Positions 17,720 through 24,959 of a stretch of DNA of 64,000 nucleotides are shown in pieces. The notes beneath the pieces were generated by a model. It was not told the origin of the DNA, ran no database searches, and was given only the letters and a program-made list of their open reading frames with translations. Source of the stretch: Paenibacillus guangzhouensis (GTDB taxonomy: Bacteria > Bacillota > Bacilli > Paenibacillales > Paenibacillaceae). Within the stretch, counting starts at the first letter, position 1. Every line of letters starts with the position of its first letter. Where the stretch lies: positions 5,491,501 to 5,555,500 of the forward strand of contig NZ_CP045293.1 of assembly GCF_009363075.1 (NCBI RefSeq). The letters run 5' to 3'. The position numbers and the translations under genes are program-made.

Positions 17720-19084
17720 ATGGTACAACACCGGAAAAAGACAGGCACGCAATTGACCGGCAGGATCGTGGTACCGGGCAGCCCGTCATACAATAGGGCC
17801 AGAATGGAGTTCAACAGACGGTTTGACAAATTCCCGCGCGTCATCGTCTTCTGCAGACGGACGCAGGATGTGATCAACGCCGTCAAATGGGCCAGAGAGC
17901 GAGGTGTGCGGCTGCGAGCGCGCAGCGGACGGCACAGCTACGAGGGCTTCTCGTCCGTCAATGGCGGGATCATTATCGATGTCAGCGAGATGAATAAGGT
18001 GAAGGTGGATCGCAAGAAGATGGTGGCCCAGGTGCAGACGGGTAATCCGCTTGCCCGTGTCTACCGGAAGCTGTGGAATAAGCGCGTAGCCCTTCCGGCA
18101 GGGACCGCGCCCGATGTGGGAGTCGGCGGGCTGACGTTAGGCGGAGGAATTGGACTTTTATCGCGCAAATATGGGCTCACCTGCGACAACCTGAAGCAAG
18201 TGAAGATGGTCGTCGCTTCCGGACGCTATGGAGCGAAGACGATTATCGCGAATAAGAAGCGGCATAGTGATCTGCTCTGGGCATCGCGAGGTGGTGGGGG
18301 AGGCAACTTCGGCATTGCGACCTCGTATACGTTCCGGGTACGACCGATCTCCACGGTCTCCATCTACAGCATTACCTGGAAATGGCGCGATCTGGAGAAG
18401 GTGTTCCCGACTTGGCAGCGATGGGCGCCTTCCGTCACGAACCGCTTAACCTCAACCATTGAGGTAGCGGCCAAGCAGGTGGGAACGATCGTATCGACGG
18501 GGCAGTTGCTTGGCGGTGCTAAGGAGCTGCGAAGACTCATCCAGCCTTTGCTGCAGGCAGGAACGCCGGTGAAGGTGATGGTGCGGACCGTGCCGTTTAT
18601 CGAAGCGACCAAGTTTTTTGCCGCATCGGACTTGAATCTAGAGCCGAAGTTCAAAATTACTGGAGCTTATGGGTTTAAGCCTTTGCCTCGCGAAGGTGTA
18701 CAGATCATCCGTGATTTCCTGTCCAAAGCGCCTAACAGGCATTCTACCGTGTGGTGTCAAAGCTTAGGTGGTGCAGGAAGCGCGGTGAGTCAGGTATCCC
18801 CGACGGCAACGGCTTATCCTCATCGGAAGGCAGAGACGATTTATGAGCTGTCGGCACGGTGGCGGAACGATGGCGAGCAGCAGCGAAATATTCGTTGGGT
18901 AGAGAGATTCCGTAGAGCGCTGCGACCTTTTGTCGTCGGGGATTACGTGAACTTCCCCGATTTGAAGATCAAAAACTGGCCTAAGGCATATTATAGCGTG
19001 AACTTTCCAAGGCTGACGCGGGTCAAGCGGAAATACGATCCCCACAACGTGTTTCGTTTTGCCCAGAGTATCCCGGTGAAGTAA
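17720..19084 (+). CDS. FAD-binding oxidoreductase, berberine-bridge-enzyme-like
   Basis: 454 residues. The N-terminal FAD domain contains RARSGRHSYEG, where the histidine is the usual 8-alpha flavin attachment site, although the common GGH is GRH here. It continues with AGTAPDVGVGGLTLGGGIG. The second flavin-linking cysteine of bicovalent relatives is absent, so one covalent bond at most is expected. The C-terminus SVNFPRLTRVKRKYDPHNVF is the BBE signature. It has no signal peptide. ATG 17705 lies directly on GAGG, so ATG 17720 is the better start. Members oxidise sugars, alkaloids or other small alcohols; the substrate is unknown. Confidence 0.85.
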   Translation: MVQHRKKTGTQLTGRIVVPGSPSYNRARMEFNRRFDKFPRVIVFCRRTQDVINAVKWARERGVRLRARSGRHSYEGFSSVNGGIIIDVSEMNKVKVDRKKMVAQVQTGNPLARVYRKLWNKRVALPAGTAPDVGVGGLTLGGGIGLLSRKYGLTCDNLKQVKMVVASGRYGAKTIIANKKRHSDLLWASRGGGGGNFGIATSYTFRVRPISTVSIYSITWKWRDLEKVFPTWQRWAPSVTNRLTSTIEVAAKQVGTIVSTGQLLGGAKELRRLIQPLLQAGTPVKVMVRTVPFIEATKFFAASDLNLEPKFKITGAYGFKPLPREGVQIIRDFLSKAPNRHSTVWCQSLGGAGSAVSQVSPTATAYPHRKAETIYELSARWRNDGEQQRNIRWVERFRRALRPFVVGDYVNFPDLKIKNWPKAYYSVNFPRLTRVKRKYDPHNVFRFAQSIPVK

Positions 19085-19086
19085 TC

Positions 19087-19126
19087 AGCGATCGCTCTCC
19101 ATGAAGGATGAGCGATCGCTTGTTTT
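19087..19126 (+). terminator. Terminator after the flavin oxidase gene
   Basis: AGCGATCGCTC / GAGCGATCGCT, an 11-bp stem with a 12-base loop, is followed by TGTTTT and lies two bases after the stop codon. Confidence 0.7.
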
Positions 19127-19247
19127 CGGTTCGCTAAAATGAATGATACGATGAACGTATATGTTATAATATAAATTTTGTAAATACTTGATGTGTTGCC
19201 TAGGCCTACACCAGAAACTTGAATTAAAAGATAGGAAGGGAAAATCA

Positions 19248-20576
19248 ATGAATGACAGAGTTGTGATGCCAATCTGGATGTTTGGCGTATTTATTGTAAT
19301 TATGAACACGACTATGTTTAACGTGTCGATCCCTAGCATCATTGCGGATTTTCATATCACAGCTGATCTAGGGTCGTGGATTATATCAAGCTACTCCATT
19401 GGATATGCCTTATCAACGATGATATATAGCCGTTTGTCCGATAGTGTTCCAATGCGGAAGTTGCTGTTGGTTGGTCTGACAATTCTGGGCGTATCCTCGG
19501 TATTCGGTATCTTCGCGCACGACTTTAAATTTCTGCTAGCCGTTCGTATTCTACAATCGGCAGGTGCGGGAACAATGGCAGGTCTGGGATTGGTAATGGC
19601 GAGCCGTTATATCCCTTATGAACGGCGGGGAAGAGCGATTGCCATGATCTCGACAGGCAGTGCGATGGCTTTTGGATTCGGTCCTATCATTGGAGGCGTC
19701 CTCAGTGAGTATTTCGGATTTAACGGGTTGTTTGCTGTCACCTGCTTGATTCTATTGGTGCTTCCCTTCTTGATGCGGTTGCTTCCAAAGGAAGAACCAA
19801 AGCCATTACAATTCGATGTTCTCGGAGCAGCATTAACGATTGTCAACGTAGGAGCATTATTGATCGCTATCATGCAACGCTCCTTATTCTGGTTGGCCGG
19901 TAGTCTTCTCTCGATTGTGGTACATCTATGGCATCTGAGAAGAGTAAAGAATGAGACATTTATCAATCCGGAACTTTTCACTAGAAAAGATTACCGGAAA
20001 CTTACGGCGGTCGGCTTCTGCGTTTTGGTGTTGAACTTGGGCAATCTGTTCCTCATGCCGCTTGCCCTAGCCAATTTGAGTGGTGAGTCGGAGATCGCCA
20101 TCGGGTTGATTATTGCGCCGGGGGCGTTGTTATCGGCAGTTTTAACCCGTTTTGTGGGAAGGTGGATTGACCGCTACGGAAATATCAGATTTTTGCTTAT
20201 TGGTCACAGCATTTTAGCCATTGTACTGGCTGTGTTTTCTTTTGCTGTACAAGTCTCGCCTCTCGTAATTCTTTGTGGGTACTTATGTTTCTCGCCCTCG
20301 TTCTCGGCTACCCTATCTTCGTTAAATAATGAAACGACCCGCATTTTGCCGAAGCGATTAATCGGCTCGGGTATGGGATTGATGCAGCTGATTCAATTTT
20401 TTGGAGGGTCGGTCTCCGTTGCAGTATTCGGAATGATTCTAGCCATGCAAAAGAGCATCCCGCTCGGTTTGGCTTACGAGAATGTATACCGTATTTTGCT
20501 TGCGGTATGCCTGCTCTCCCTAGTCATCGTGGTATGGTACACACAAACAGCAAGCAAACCAGAGTATCAGTCTTAA
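19248..20576 (+). CDS. MFS transporter, probable multidrug efflux
   Basis: 442 residues with about 12 helices. The loop between helices 2 and 3 has YSRLSDSVPMRKLL, a variant of MFS motif A. The segment SAGAGTMAGLGLVMASRYIP and the GFGPIIGGVLSEYFG stretch resemble motif C of drug:proton antiporters. ATG 19248 has AGGAAGG 9 bases upstream; an earlier ATG at 19188 has no site. It is a single-gene unit. Substrate unknown. Confidence 0.83.
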   Translation: MNDRVVMPIWMFGVFIVIMNTTMFNVSIPSIIADFHITADLGSWIISSYSIGYALSTMIYSRLSDSVPMRKLLLVGLTILGVSSVFGIFAHDFKFLLAVRILQSAGAGTMAGLGLVMASRYIPYERRGRAIAMISTGSAMAFGFGPIIGGVLSEYFGFNGLFAVTCLILLVLPFLMRLLPKEEPKPLQFDVLGAALTIVNVGALLIAIMQRSLFWLAGSLLSIVVHLWHLRRVKNETFINPELFTRKDYRKLTAVGFCVLVLNLGNLFLMPLALANLSGESEIAIGLIIAPGALLSAVLTRFVGRWIDRYGNIRFLLIGHSILAIVLAVFSFAVQVSPLVILCGYLCFSPSFSATLSSLNNETTRILPKRLIGSGMGLMQLIQFFGGSVSVAVFGMILAMQKSIPLGLAYENVYRILLAVCLLSLVIVVWYTQTASKPEYQS

Positions 20577-20620
20577 CGAAGTCGTCGGTCATTGGAGCGA
20601 TTCAAATCACATTAAATGAC

Positions 20621-20655
20621 ACACCATCACCCCAATGCGGATGATGGTGTTTTAA
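20621..20655. terminator. Terminator between convergent MFS and SRPBCC genes
   Basis: ACACCATCA / TGATGGTGT with a 12-base loop is followed on the plus strand by TTTAATTT. It separates two convergent genes. Confidence 0.65.
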
Positions 20656-20677
20656 TTTCGGAGGAATAGCGAAGAAG

Positions 20678-21151
20678 TTAGGCGTTTTCTATGCCATGTT
20701 TGTTGGCAATACGCTCGTTTTGGTTGGGCTGGCCCTTTCCCTTGGTAATCAAGTCCCGCAGGCTGCCGTTTATGTAGGTGCCCCAGGAGTCCGAGCAGAC
20801 GGGGTAGCATTCGTACGTGGGAGTAAGTCCTACGTGTGTAAAGCGAACTTCAGTTTTGTCGTCCTTCTTGGCGATTTCAAAGACAATGTCGGTATCCGTC
20901 CACTCGCTCATGTCCTTTACGAAGCTAAAGTAGTTGTCTGTAATGTGCCAGGCAACCTGTCGCCCTGGAACAAGTTCGGTGATTCTGATACTACAGCGGT
21001 GAATGTCTTGGTAGTGGTACTTAAATTCACCGAGTTCGTCGGTCTTGCCCTCGATTTCTTCTGACCACCACCCGCGGACGTTGTTGATGGCGGTGAAGAC
21101 TTCATCGGGGCTCTGGTCTACCTCAAAGGAAATGCTGTAATTTTGATTCAT
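20678..21151 (-). CDS. SRPBCC/AHSA1-like protein
   Basis: 157 residues of the START-like hydrophobic-cavity fold: SISFEVDQSPDEVFTAINNV at the N-terminus, RGWWSEEIEG, and a final amphipathic helix. Proteins of this AHSA1/polyketide-cyclase-like group bind small hydrophobic ligands. GGAGGAG lies 7 bases before the ATG. It is transcribed divergently from an HxlR-type regulator, and a palindrome lies on its -35 box, so it is the likely regulated target. No catalytic residues can be named. Confidence 0.82.
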   Translation of the reverse strand: MNQNYSISFEVDQSPDEVFTAINNVRGWWSEEIEGKTDELGEFKYHYQDIHRCSIRITELVPGRQVAWHITDNYFSFVKDMSEWTDTDIVFEIAKKDDKTEVRFTHVGLTPTYECYPVCSDSWGTYINGSLRDLITKGKGQPNQNERIANKHGIENA

Positions 21152-21189
21152 GAATGCACTCCTCCAGCTATTTTTTGATTACCACAATG

Positions 21190-21218
21190 AGTATAAAACA
21201 CGTACTTGCAAAACGCAA
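21190..21218 (-). promoter_or_regulatory. Promoter of the SRPBCC gene
   Basis: On the minus strand TTGCGT, a 17-base spacer and TATACT form a promoter (AGTATA at 21190-21195 and ACGCAA at 21213-21218 on the plus strand). Its -35 box lies inside the palindrome at 21202-21222. Confidence 0.65.
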
Positions 21219-21222
21219 GTAC
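21202..21222. promoter_or_regulatory. Operator 1, probable HxlR-family binding site
   Basis: GTACTTGC-AAAAC-GCAAGTAC is a perfect palindrome with 8-base arms. It covers the -35 region of the SRPBCC promoter. The same core is repeated 38 bases away at 21242-21258. Confidence 0.75.
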
Positions 21223-21241
21223 AATGACGCAATCAAAGTAA

Positions 21242-21258
21242 ACTTGCAAAATGCAAGT
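21242..21258. promoter_or_regulatory. Operator 2, probable HxlR-family binding site
   Basis: ACTTGC-AAAAT-GCAAGT has 6-base arms and matches operator 1 apart from the outer bases and one centre base. It covers the -35 region of the regulator's own promoter, which suggests autoregulation. Confidence 0.75.
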
Positions 21259-21272
21259 ACAGTTAGTATACT
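21244..21272 (+). promoter_or_regulatory. Promoter of the HxlR gene, likely giving a leaderless mRNA
   Basis: TTGCAA (21244-21249), a 17-base spacer and TATACT (21267-21272) predict transcription start at about 21279-21280, which is the ATG itself. There is no Shine-Dalgarno sequence ahead of that ATG. Confidence 0.6.
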
Positions 21273-21279
21273 TATGCTC

Positions 21280-21690
21280 ATGAAAAAGCGAACATCTACA
21301 GTTTGTCCAATCGTATACGCCCTCGACATTTGGGGCGATCCATGGAGTCTGGTCATACTTCGTGACGTCCTCATCCATAACAAGCGGCATTACCGCGAGT
21401 TTCTCGCTTCACGCGAGCACATCTCGACTAATATTCTAAGCGCACGGCTTCAGTCACTCGTTGAAGTAGGTCTGCTCGTCAAGATAGACGGCGAATCTAA
21501 TCGCGCACAAACGATGTACCGACCAACACAAAAGGCACTTGATCTTTTCCCGATCGTGTTTGCCATCATGCACTGGGGACTTAAATACAACCCAAATACC
21601 GATATGAGTATTCCGATCATGCAAGAACTAATAACAAATGAAAAAGAGCTGGAGCAGCGCTTGTTGCGAAATTTCGACGATATTACGTAA
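21280..21690 (+). CDS. HxlR-type winged-helix transcriptional regulator
   Basis: 136 residues from ATG 21280: the start MKKRTSTVCPIVYALDIWGD is typical of the family, followed by the winged helix (ISTNILSARLQSLVEVGLLV). The frame stays open upstream to 21154, but that stretch holds two operators and the promoters, so it is not coding. No ribosome binding site precedes 21280, and the promoter places the mRNA start at or next to the ATG. HxlR proteins often respond to reactive aldehydes, quinones or thiol stress. It probably represses itself and the divergent SRPBCC gene. Confidence 0.87.
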   Translation: MKKRTSTVCPIVYALDIWGDPWSLVILRDVLIHNKRHYREFLASREHISTNILSARLQSLVEVGLLVKIDGESNRAQTMYRPTQKALDLFPIVFAIMHWGLKYNPNTDMSIPIMQELITNEKELEQRLLRNFDDIT

Positions 21691-21710
21691 TCGTTTTTGA
21701 TGGATAAGAC

Positions 21711-21745
21711 AAAAGTGCCCTCGGTAACATTTGAGGGCACTTTTT
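21711..21745. terminator. Bidirectional terminator, HxlR and GTP cyclohydrolase II genes
   Basis: AAAAGTGCCCTC / GAGGGCACTTTT, a 12-bp stem with a 10-base loop, ends in T5 and begins with an A-tract, so it can serve both convergent genes. Confidence 0.85.
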
Positions 21746-21792
21746 CGTGTGTTCTTTCATTTTGTATTGAAAGCTCCACGTAGAATCCGTGG

Positions 21793-22554
21793 CTAGTCAT
21801 TATCGCAGCATCCTTCATCTTCATTTAGGTGCCCGGCTCGCTCGATTTTGGTCTTCAAGTATTTTTCGTTGTATTCGGAGACATCTCCCCACAGCTGCAC
21901 CCGACCCTCAACATCCAAACCTGCCTTTCGGAGCGCATCTAATTTTCTTGGGTTGTTTGTGATCAGCGTAACCGGCTTAGTCCGCAGTGCCTTCAAAGCC
22001 TTTATTGCATCGCCATAATTACGCGCATCATCAGCAAAACCAAGTTGAAGATTGGCATCGACGGTATCATATCCGTTTTCCTGAAGAATATAGGCAAGCG
22101 CTTTACTAAAGAGTCCGATGCCTCTTCCTTCGTGGTTTGCCAGATAAAATAACGCGCCATGACCATGCTCGGCAATATGCTTCAAGGACTGTCTGAGTTG
22201 ATATCCGCAGTCACATCGCTTGCTGCCGAATATATCCCCGGTATGACAGATAGAATGAAATCGGATTAAGGCATGATCCGCGTTATGAAAGTCCCCATGG
22301 ACGAGGATGCTCGATTGCTGAAATTCGGCTAAATTAACAGAAGATAACTTGGCAATGATACGCTCAAAGTCTTCCGTCACTTCGTCGCAATGAAGCCAGC
22401 AGTACCACTTGAACTGGGCGGTTTCCCCATTTAAGTTAATCGGGAGTTTAATGGGACCGACAAGATAGATTGCGCCTTCATCGGATTTGATCAGTTGTAT
22501 TTTATCTTGTAGAAGCGAAATCACATGAGGATCAAAATTATATACGGCAGGCAT
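21793..22554 (-). CDS. GTP cyclohydrolase II
   Basis: 253 residues. The enzyme opens the GTP imidazole ring to give the first pyrimidine precursor of riboflavin (and of some deazaflavins or toxoflavin-like compounds). The zinc cysteines are in SICHTGDIFGSKRCDCGYQL (Cys103, Cys114, Cys116), and EGRGIG (142-147) and NLQLGFADDARNYG are conserved. ATG 22554 has AGGAG upstream; an upstream extension to 22623 lacks a site. In most Bacillota this domain is fused to DHBP synthase (RibBA) inside a rib operon. Here it is alone with no rib genes around, so it could be a second copy for a special pathway. Confidence 0.88.
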   Translation of the reverse strand: MPAVYNFDPHVISLLQDKIQLIKSDEGAIYLVGPIKLPINLNGETAQFKWYCWLHCDEVTEDFERIIAKLSSVNLAEFQQSSILVHGDFHNADHALIRFHSICHTGDIFGSKRCDCGYQLRQSLKHIAEHGHGALFYLANHEGRGIGLFSKALAYILQENGYDTVDANLQLGFADDARNYGDAIKALKALRTKPVTLITNNPRKLDALRKAGLDVEGRVQLWGDVSEYNEKYLKTKIERAGHLNEDEGCCDND

Positions 22555-22673
22555 GGGACATCTCCTTTTAATATCCGAGTTGAAAATTCCGGCAAATGTT
22601 GTTGTCAATCTCATTATGCGCAAAAGATGCCATACTATGTGGGATTTTCGACCATCCTACGATTCCATGTTAC

Positions 22674-22708
22674 AAAAAAGCCGTTTTCCTAAGTTGGAAA
22701 ACGGCTTT
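22674..22708 (-). terminator. Terminator of the deiminase-like lipoprotein gene
   Basis: AAAGCCGTTTTCC / GGAAAACGGCTTT has a 6-base loop. On the minus strand it runs into T6. It lies 37 bases after the lipoprotein stop codon. Confidence 0.82.
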
Positions 22709-22744
22709 AACTTTTGAATGCTTAAAGATTATGGCCAAACGGGA

Positions 22745-23881
22745 TTACTTTAAATCAACGGGTTGTTGTTGTGTAACGCAATGAATCATGCCACCATCTT
22801 TGTACAATTCTCTTACATCAATGCCGATAACCTTACGATCAGGGTATAGTTTCTGGATGCGGTCGTTTGCTATTTTGTCATTCGAATCATGATAGTTGGG
22901 CACGAGCACAACGGTATTTCCAATGTAATAGTTGATATAGGAGCCCTTGTAGCCCAAATCTTTTCCGCTCTCCAGCACGACATTGTTTTTAGTTATTGGC
23001 AGATACGCATATTGATAAGGCTTGCCAGAGGCATTCTTGGCGTTCATTAACGTGCGTATATCCTTAGGGGAGACGCCCCAGTCCTCCAAATCCTCTTCTT
23101 TCATGGTAACAAGCGTGGACTTATCATGAAATTTAGCAAAGCCATCGATATGGAAATCCGTAATGTCCAAGCCTGGCACTCCGTCTAACCAAATAAAATT
23201 CGTAACACCAAGATTTTCTTCTATGACTTCCTCAATGTCTGCTTCGGATAACTTAGGATTTCGATTCTTATTCGTAACGCTACTACGTGTCGATAAAAAT
23301 GTACCCTGACCATCTAACTCAAATGCGCCGCCTTCAAGTACGACATCATTGAGATCGATGCGTTCCATACCTAGCTGTTTGCTTAGTTTGTTCCCAATGG
23401 AGGCATCTTTTTTATATGGTGTTTTCTTGCCCCAACCGTTGAATCCCCAGTCCATGAGCTTCAGATTTTTATCTTTGTCATATACAAAAATAGGCGCGGT
23501 ATCTCTTGCCCATACATCGTCTGTAGGGACAATATAGAAGTCGATTTTGTCCATGTTGAGGCCCTCATCGTACAGAAGATCATAAATATATTCTTTTTCG
23601 TACTGATCGTAGGCGATGATATGAACGTTTTCTCCTTCACTTAAGGCACTTGTCATCTCGATCCAGATGTCTTCTAGATTTTCTTTATGGCCCTTTCCAT
23701 AGGTAAAGTTATGGGGCCATTGCAGCCAAGTCCCTTCATGCTGGCTTCTTTCATCGGGCATTGTGTATATGCCTACGTTTTGTTTCATGGTTTGACCCTC
23801 ACCGGCTTTCAGTTGCGTACACCCTAATAGAATCCCCGCTGTTAATAAAACCCCCGTGCACAATACAATCATCTTATTCAT
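22745..23881 (-). CDS. Exported agmatine deiminase/peptidyl-arginine deiminase family lipoprotein
   Basis: 378 residues. A signal peptide with lipobox LLGC predicts lipid attachment at Cys21. The rest is a five-bladed guanidino-group hydrolase of the AgD/PAD_porph family: VWARDTAP (Asp and Arg near 126-127), EGGAFELDG (183-191), HIDGF (244-248) and the catalytic Cys368 in MIHCVTQQQP. Agmatine deiminase turns agmatine into N-carbamoylputrescine and ammonia and normally works in the cytoplasm, so the lipoprotein signal is odd. AAGGAG precedes the ATG. A MerR-type promoter lies just upstream, and a MerR-family gene precedes it on the same strand. Substrate could be extracellular agmatine, arginine or protein arginine. 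Confidence 0.87.
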   Translation of the reverse strand: MNKMIVLCTGVLLTAGILLGCTQLKAGEGQTMKQNVGIYTMPDERSQHEGTWLQWPHNFTYGKGHKENLEDIWIEMTSALSEGENVHIIAYDQYEKEYIYDLLYDEGLNMDKIDFYIVPTDDVWARDTAPIFVYDKDKNLKLMDWGFNGWGKKTPYKKDASIGNKLSKQLGMERIDLNDVVLEGGAFELDGQGTFLSTRSSVTNKNRNPKLSEADIEEVIEENLGVTNFIWLDGVPGLDITDFHIDGFAKFHDKSTLVTMKEEDLEDWGVSPKDIRTLMNAKNASGKPYQYAYLPITKNNVVLESGKDLGYKGSYINYYIGNTVVLVPNYHDSNDKIANDRIQKLYPDRKVIGIDVRELYKDGGMIHCVTQQQPVDLK

Positions 23882-23921
23882 GTTCTAATCTCCTTATGTT
23901 CTAATCGCTTGCTCTTGAAGT

Positions 23922-23952
23922 AGAATAAGCTTTGACATTGTGTCAAGGTCAA
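23922..23952 (-). promoter_or_regulatory. MerR-type promoter with 19-bp spacer and dyad operator
   Basis: On the minus strand TTGACC (-35) and TATTCT (-10) are 19 bases apart. The spacer contains the dyad TTGACA-CAA-TGTCAA (23932-23946). A long 19-bp spacer with a centred dyad is the hallmark of MerR-family activated promoters. It lies between the MerR gene and the deiminase lipoprotein. Confidence 0.75.
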
Positions 23953-23956
23953 GCCA

Positions 23957-24784
23957 TTATGATCTTGCTTCGTTGATGACGGGAAAGCAGACTTGTGTCA
24001 CATACTCCTCCACAGGGCAGTCGCATTCCGAACCTTTCAAGTAGGTTTCATAAGGGGGTCCATGCAAGATGTAACAGTTGCTGTCTATCCATTCTTCCAG
24101 CGCCAGATGCGCGTATCCGATATCGTCATAACTTCCAATATGCAAGGTTGTAGCAACAAACTCTTGGGGGAGTGTTTTGATTTCCCAATCACATGACGTT
24201 TCTTCGCCATGTCGCTGCACGATCGGGATCATCAATTCGATATCGCTATGATCTGGGGTATATTCTTCATCGAAAAAAATAGCAGACGGAGTACCAAGTA
24301 AGTGAATAAGACGCTTTTCTGCTTGTTCGTATAAGGAGTCAATATACTCGTCCATGTGATCGATATTCATCTGCACTCTTTGACTTAGGACATGGATCTC
24401 GTTCCTCATTCCGAGCAGGATATCATAAGATCTTCTTTCTCCCGGAGTCAAATCCACCTTGTGATCGATCATCTCTTGCATTTCGGCAATAATCTGTTTG
24501 TATTGATTCATCTCATGTGATAATTCACGGATTTTCGAGTGCATCAATCCAGTAACCGATTCCAAGTCTGATGTCTGAAGGATCGTTCTAATTTCCGGCA
24601 GGGAGAATCGATATTCTCTCAGTTTCTTGATTCGCAATGCCGTCTCTAATTGACTCTTCCCATAATATCTATACCCGTTCGTAGTATCTACATGTTCTGG
24701 TTTTAAAAGTTCTTCCTTGTCGTAGTGTCGTAACATGCGTGCGCTCATTTTGCACAGCTGAGAAAATCTGCTGATCGTGTACAT
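23957..24784 (-). CDS. MerR-family regulator with GyrI-like effector domain
   Basis: 275 residues: a MerR winged helix (YTISRFSQLCKMSARMLRHY, then TTNGYRYYGKSQLE), a coiled coil (about 80-125) and a C-terminal GyrI-like ligand-binding domain (about 150-275, with DDIGYAHLALEEWIDSNCYI). It resembles BmrR/multidrug-sensing regulators. ATG 24784 has GGAAGAG upstream; a longer frame to 24856 has no site. It is directly upstream of, and on the same strand as, the deiminase lipoprotein whose promoter has a MerR-type dyad, which is the best target candidate. Confidence 0.87.
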   Translation of the reverse strand: MYTISRFSQLCKMSARMLRHYDKEELLKPEHVDTTNGYRYYGKSQLETALRIKKLREYRFSLPEIRTILQTSDLESVTGLMHSKIRELSHEMNQYKQIIAEMQEMIDHKVDLTPGERRSYDILLGMRNEIHVLSQRVQMNIDHMDEYIDSLYEQAEKRLIHLLGTPSAIFFDEEYTPDHSDIELMIPIVQRHGEETSCDWEIKTLPQEFVATTLHIGSYDDIGYAHLALEEWIDSNCYILHGPPYETYLKGSECDCPVEEYVTQVCFPVINEARS

Positions 24785-24817
24785 CGTTCTCTTCCTTCGT
24801 ATGGATTTCAGTATAAT

Positions 24818-24831
24818 CATATTCGAATATG
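24818..24831. promoter_or_regulatory. Palindrome ahead of the MerR gene
   Basis: CATATTCGAATATG is a perfect 14-base palindrome a few bases upstream (in the minus direction) of a possible -10 TATACT. It could be an autoregulatory site; its sequence differs from the dyad at 23932. Confidence 0.35.
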
Positions 24832-24905
24832 GACGACTCGTACAATTGTCTGCCAATAATTGATAGGTGTATGTGGTGATACTTTCCTATATCTCGATGA
24901 AAATG

Positions 24906-24949
24906 AAAATAGCCCCCCCGCACGCTGTCGGCGTACGAAGAGGGTTATT
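24906..24949 (-). terminator. Terminator of the SLH surface protein gene
   Basis: On the minus strand a long hairpin (outer AATA/TATT and CCCTC/GGGGG pairs, inner CGTACGC/GCGTGCG) ends in TTTTC. It starts 11 bases after the stop codon. Confidence 0.65.
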
Positions 24950-24959
24950 GGAGTTCTGT

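Noticed and set aside
21154-21279. N-terminal extension of the HxlR protein
   Set aside because: It would translate two palindromic operators and the divergent promoters; the family N-terminus begins at 21280.
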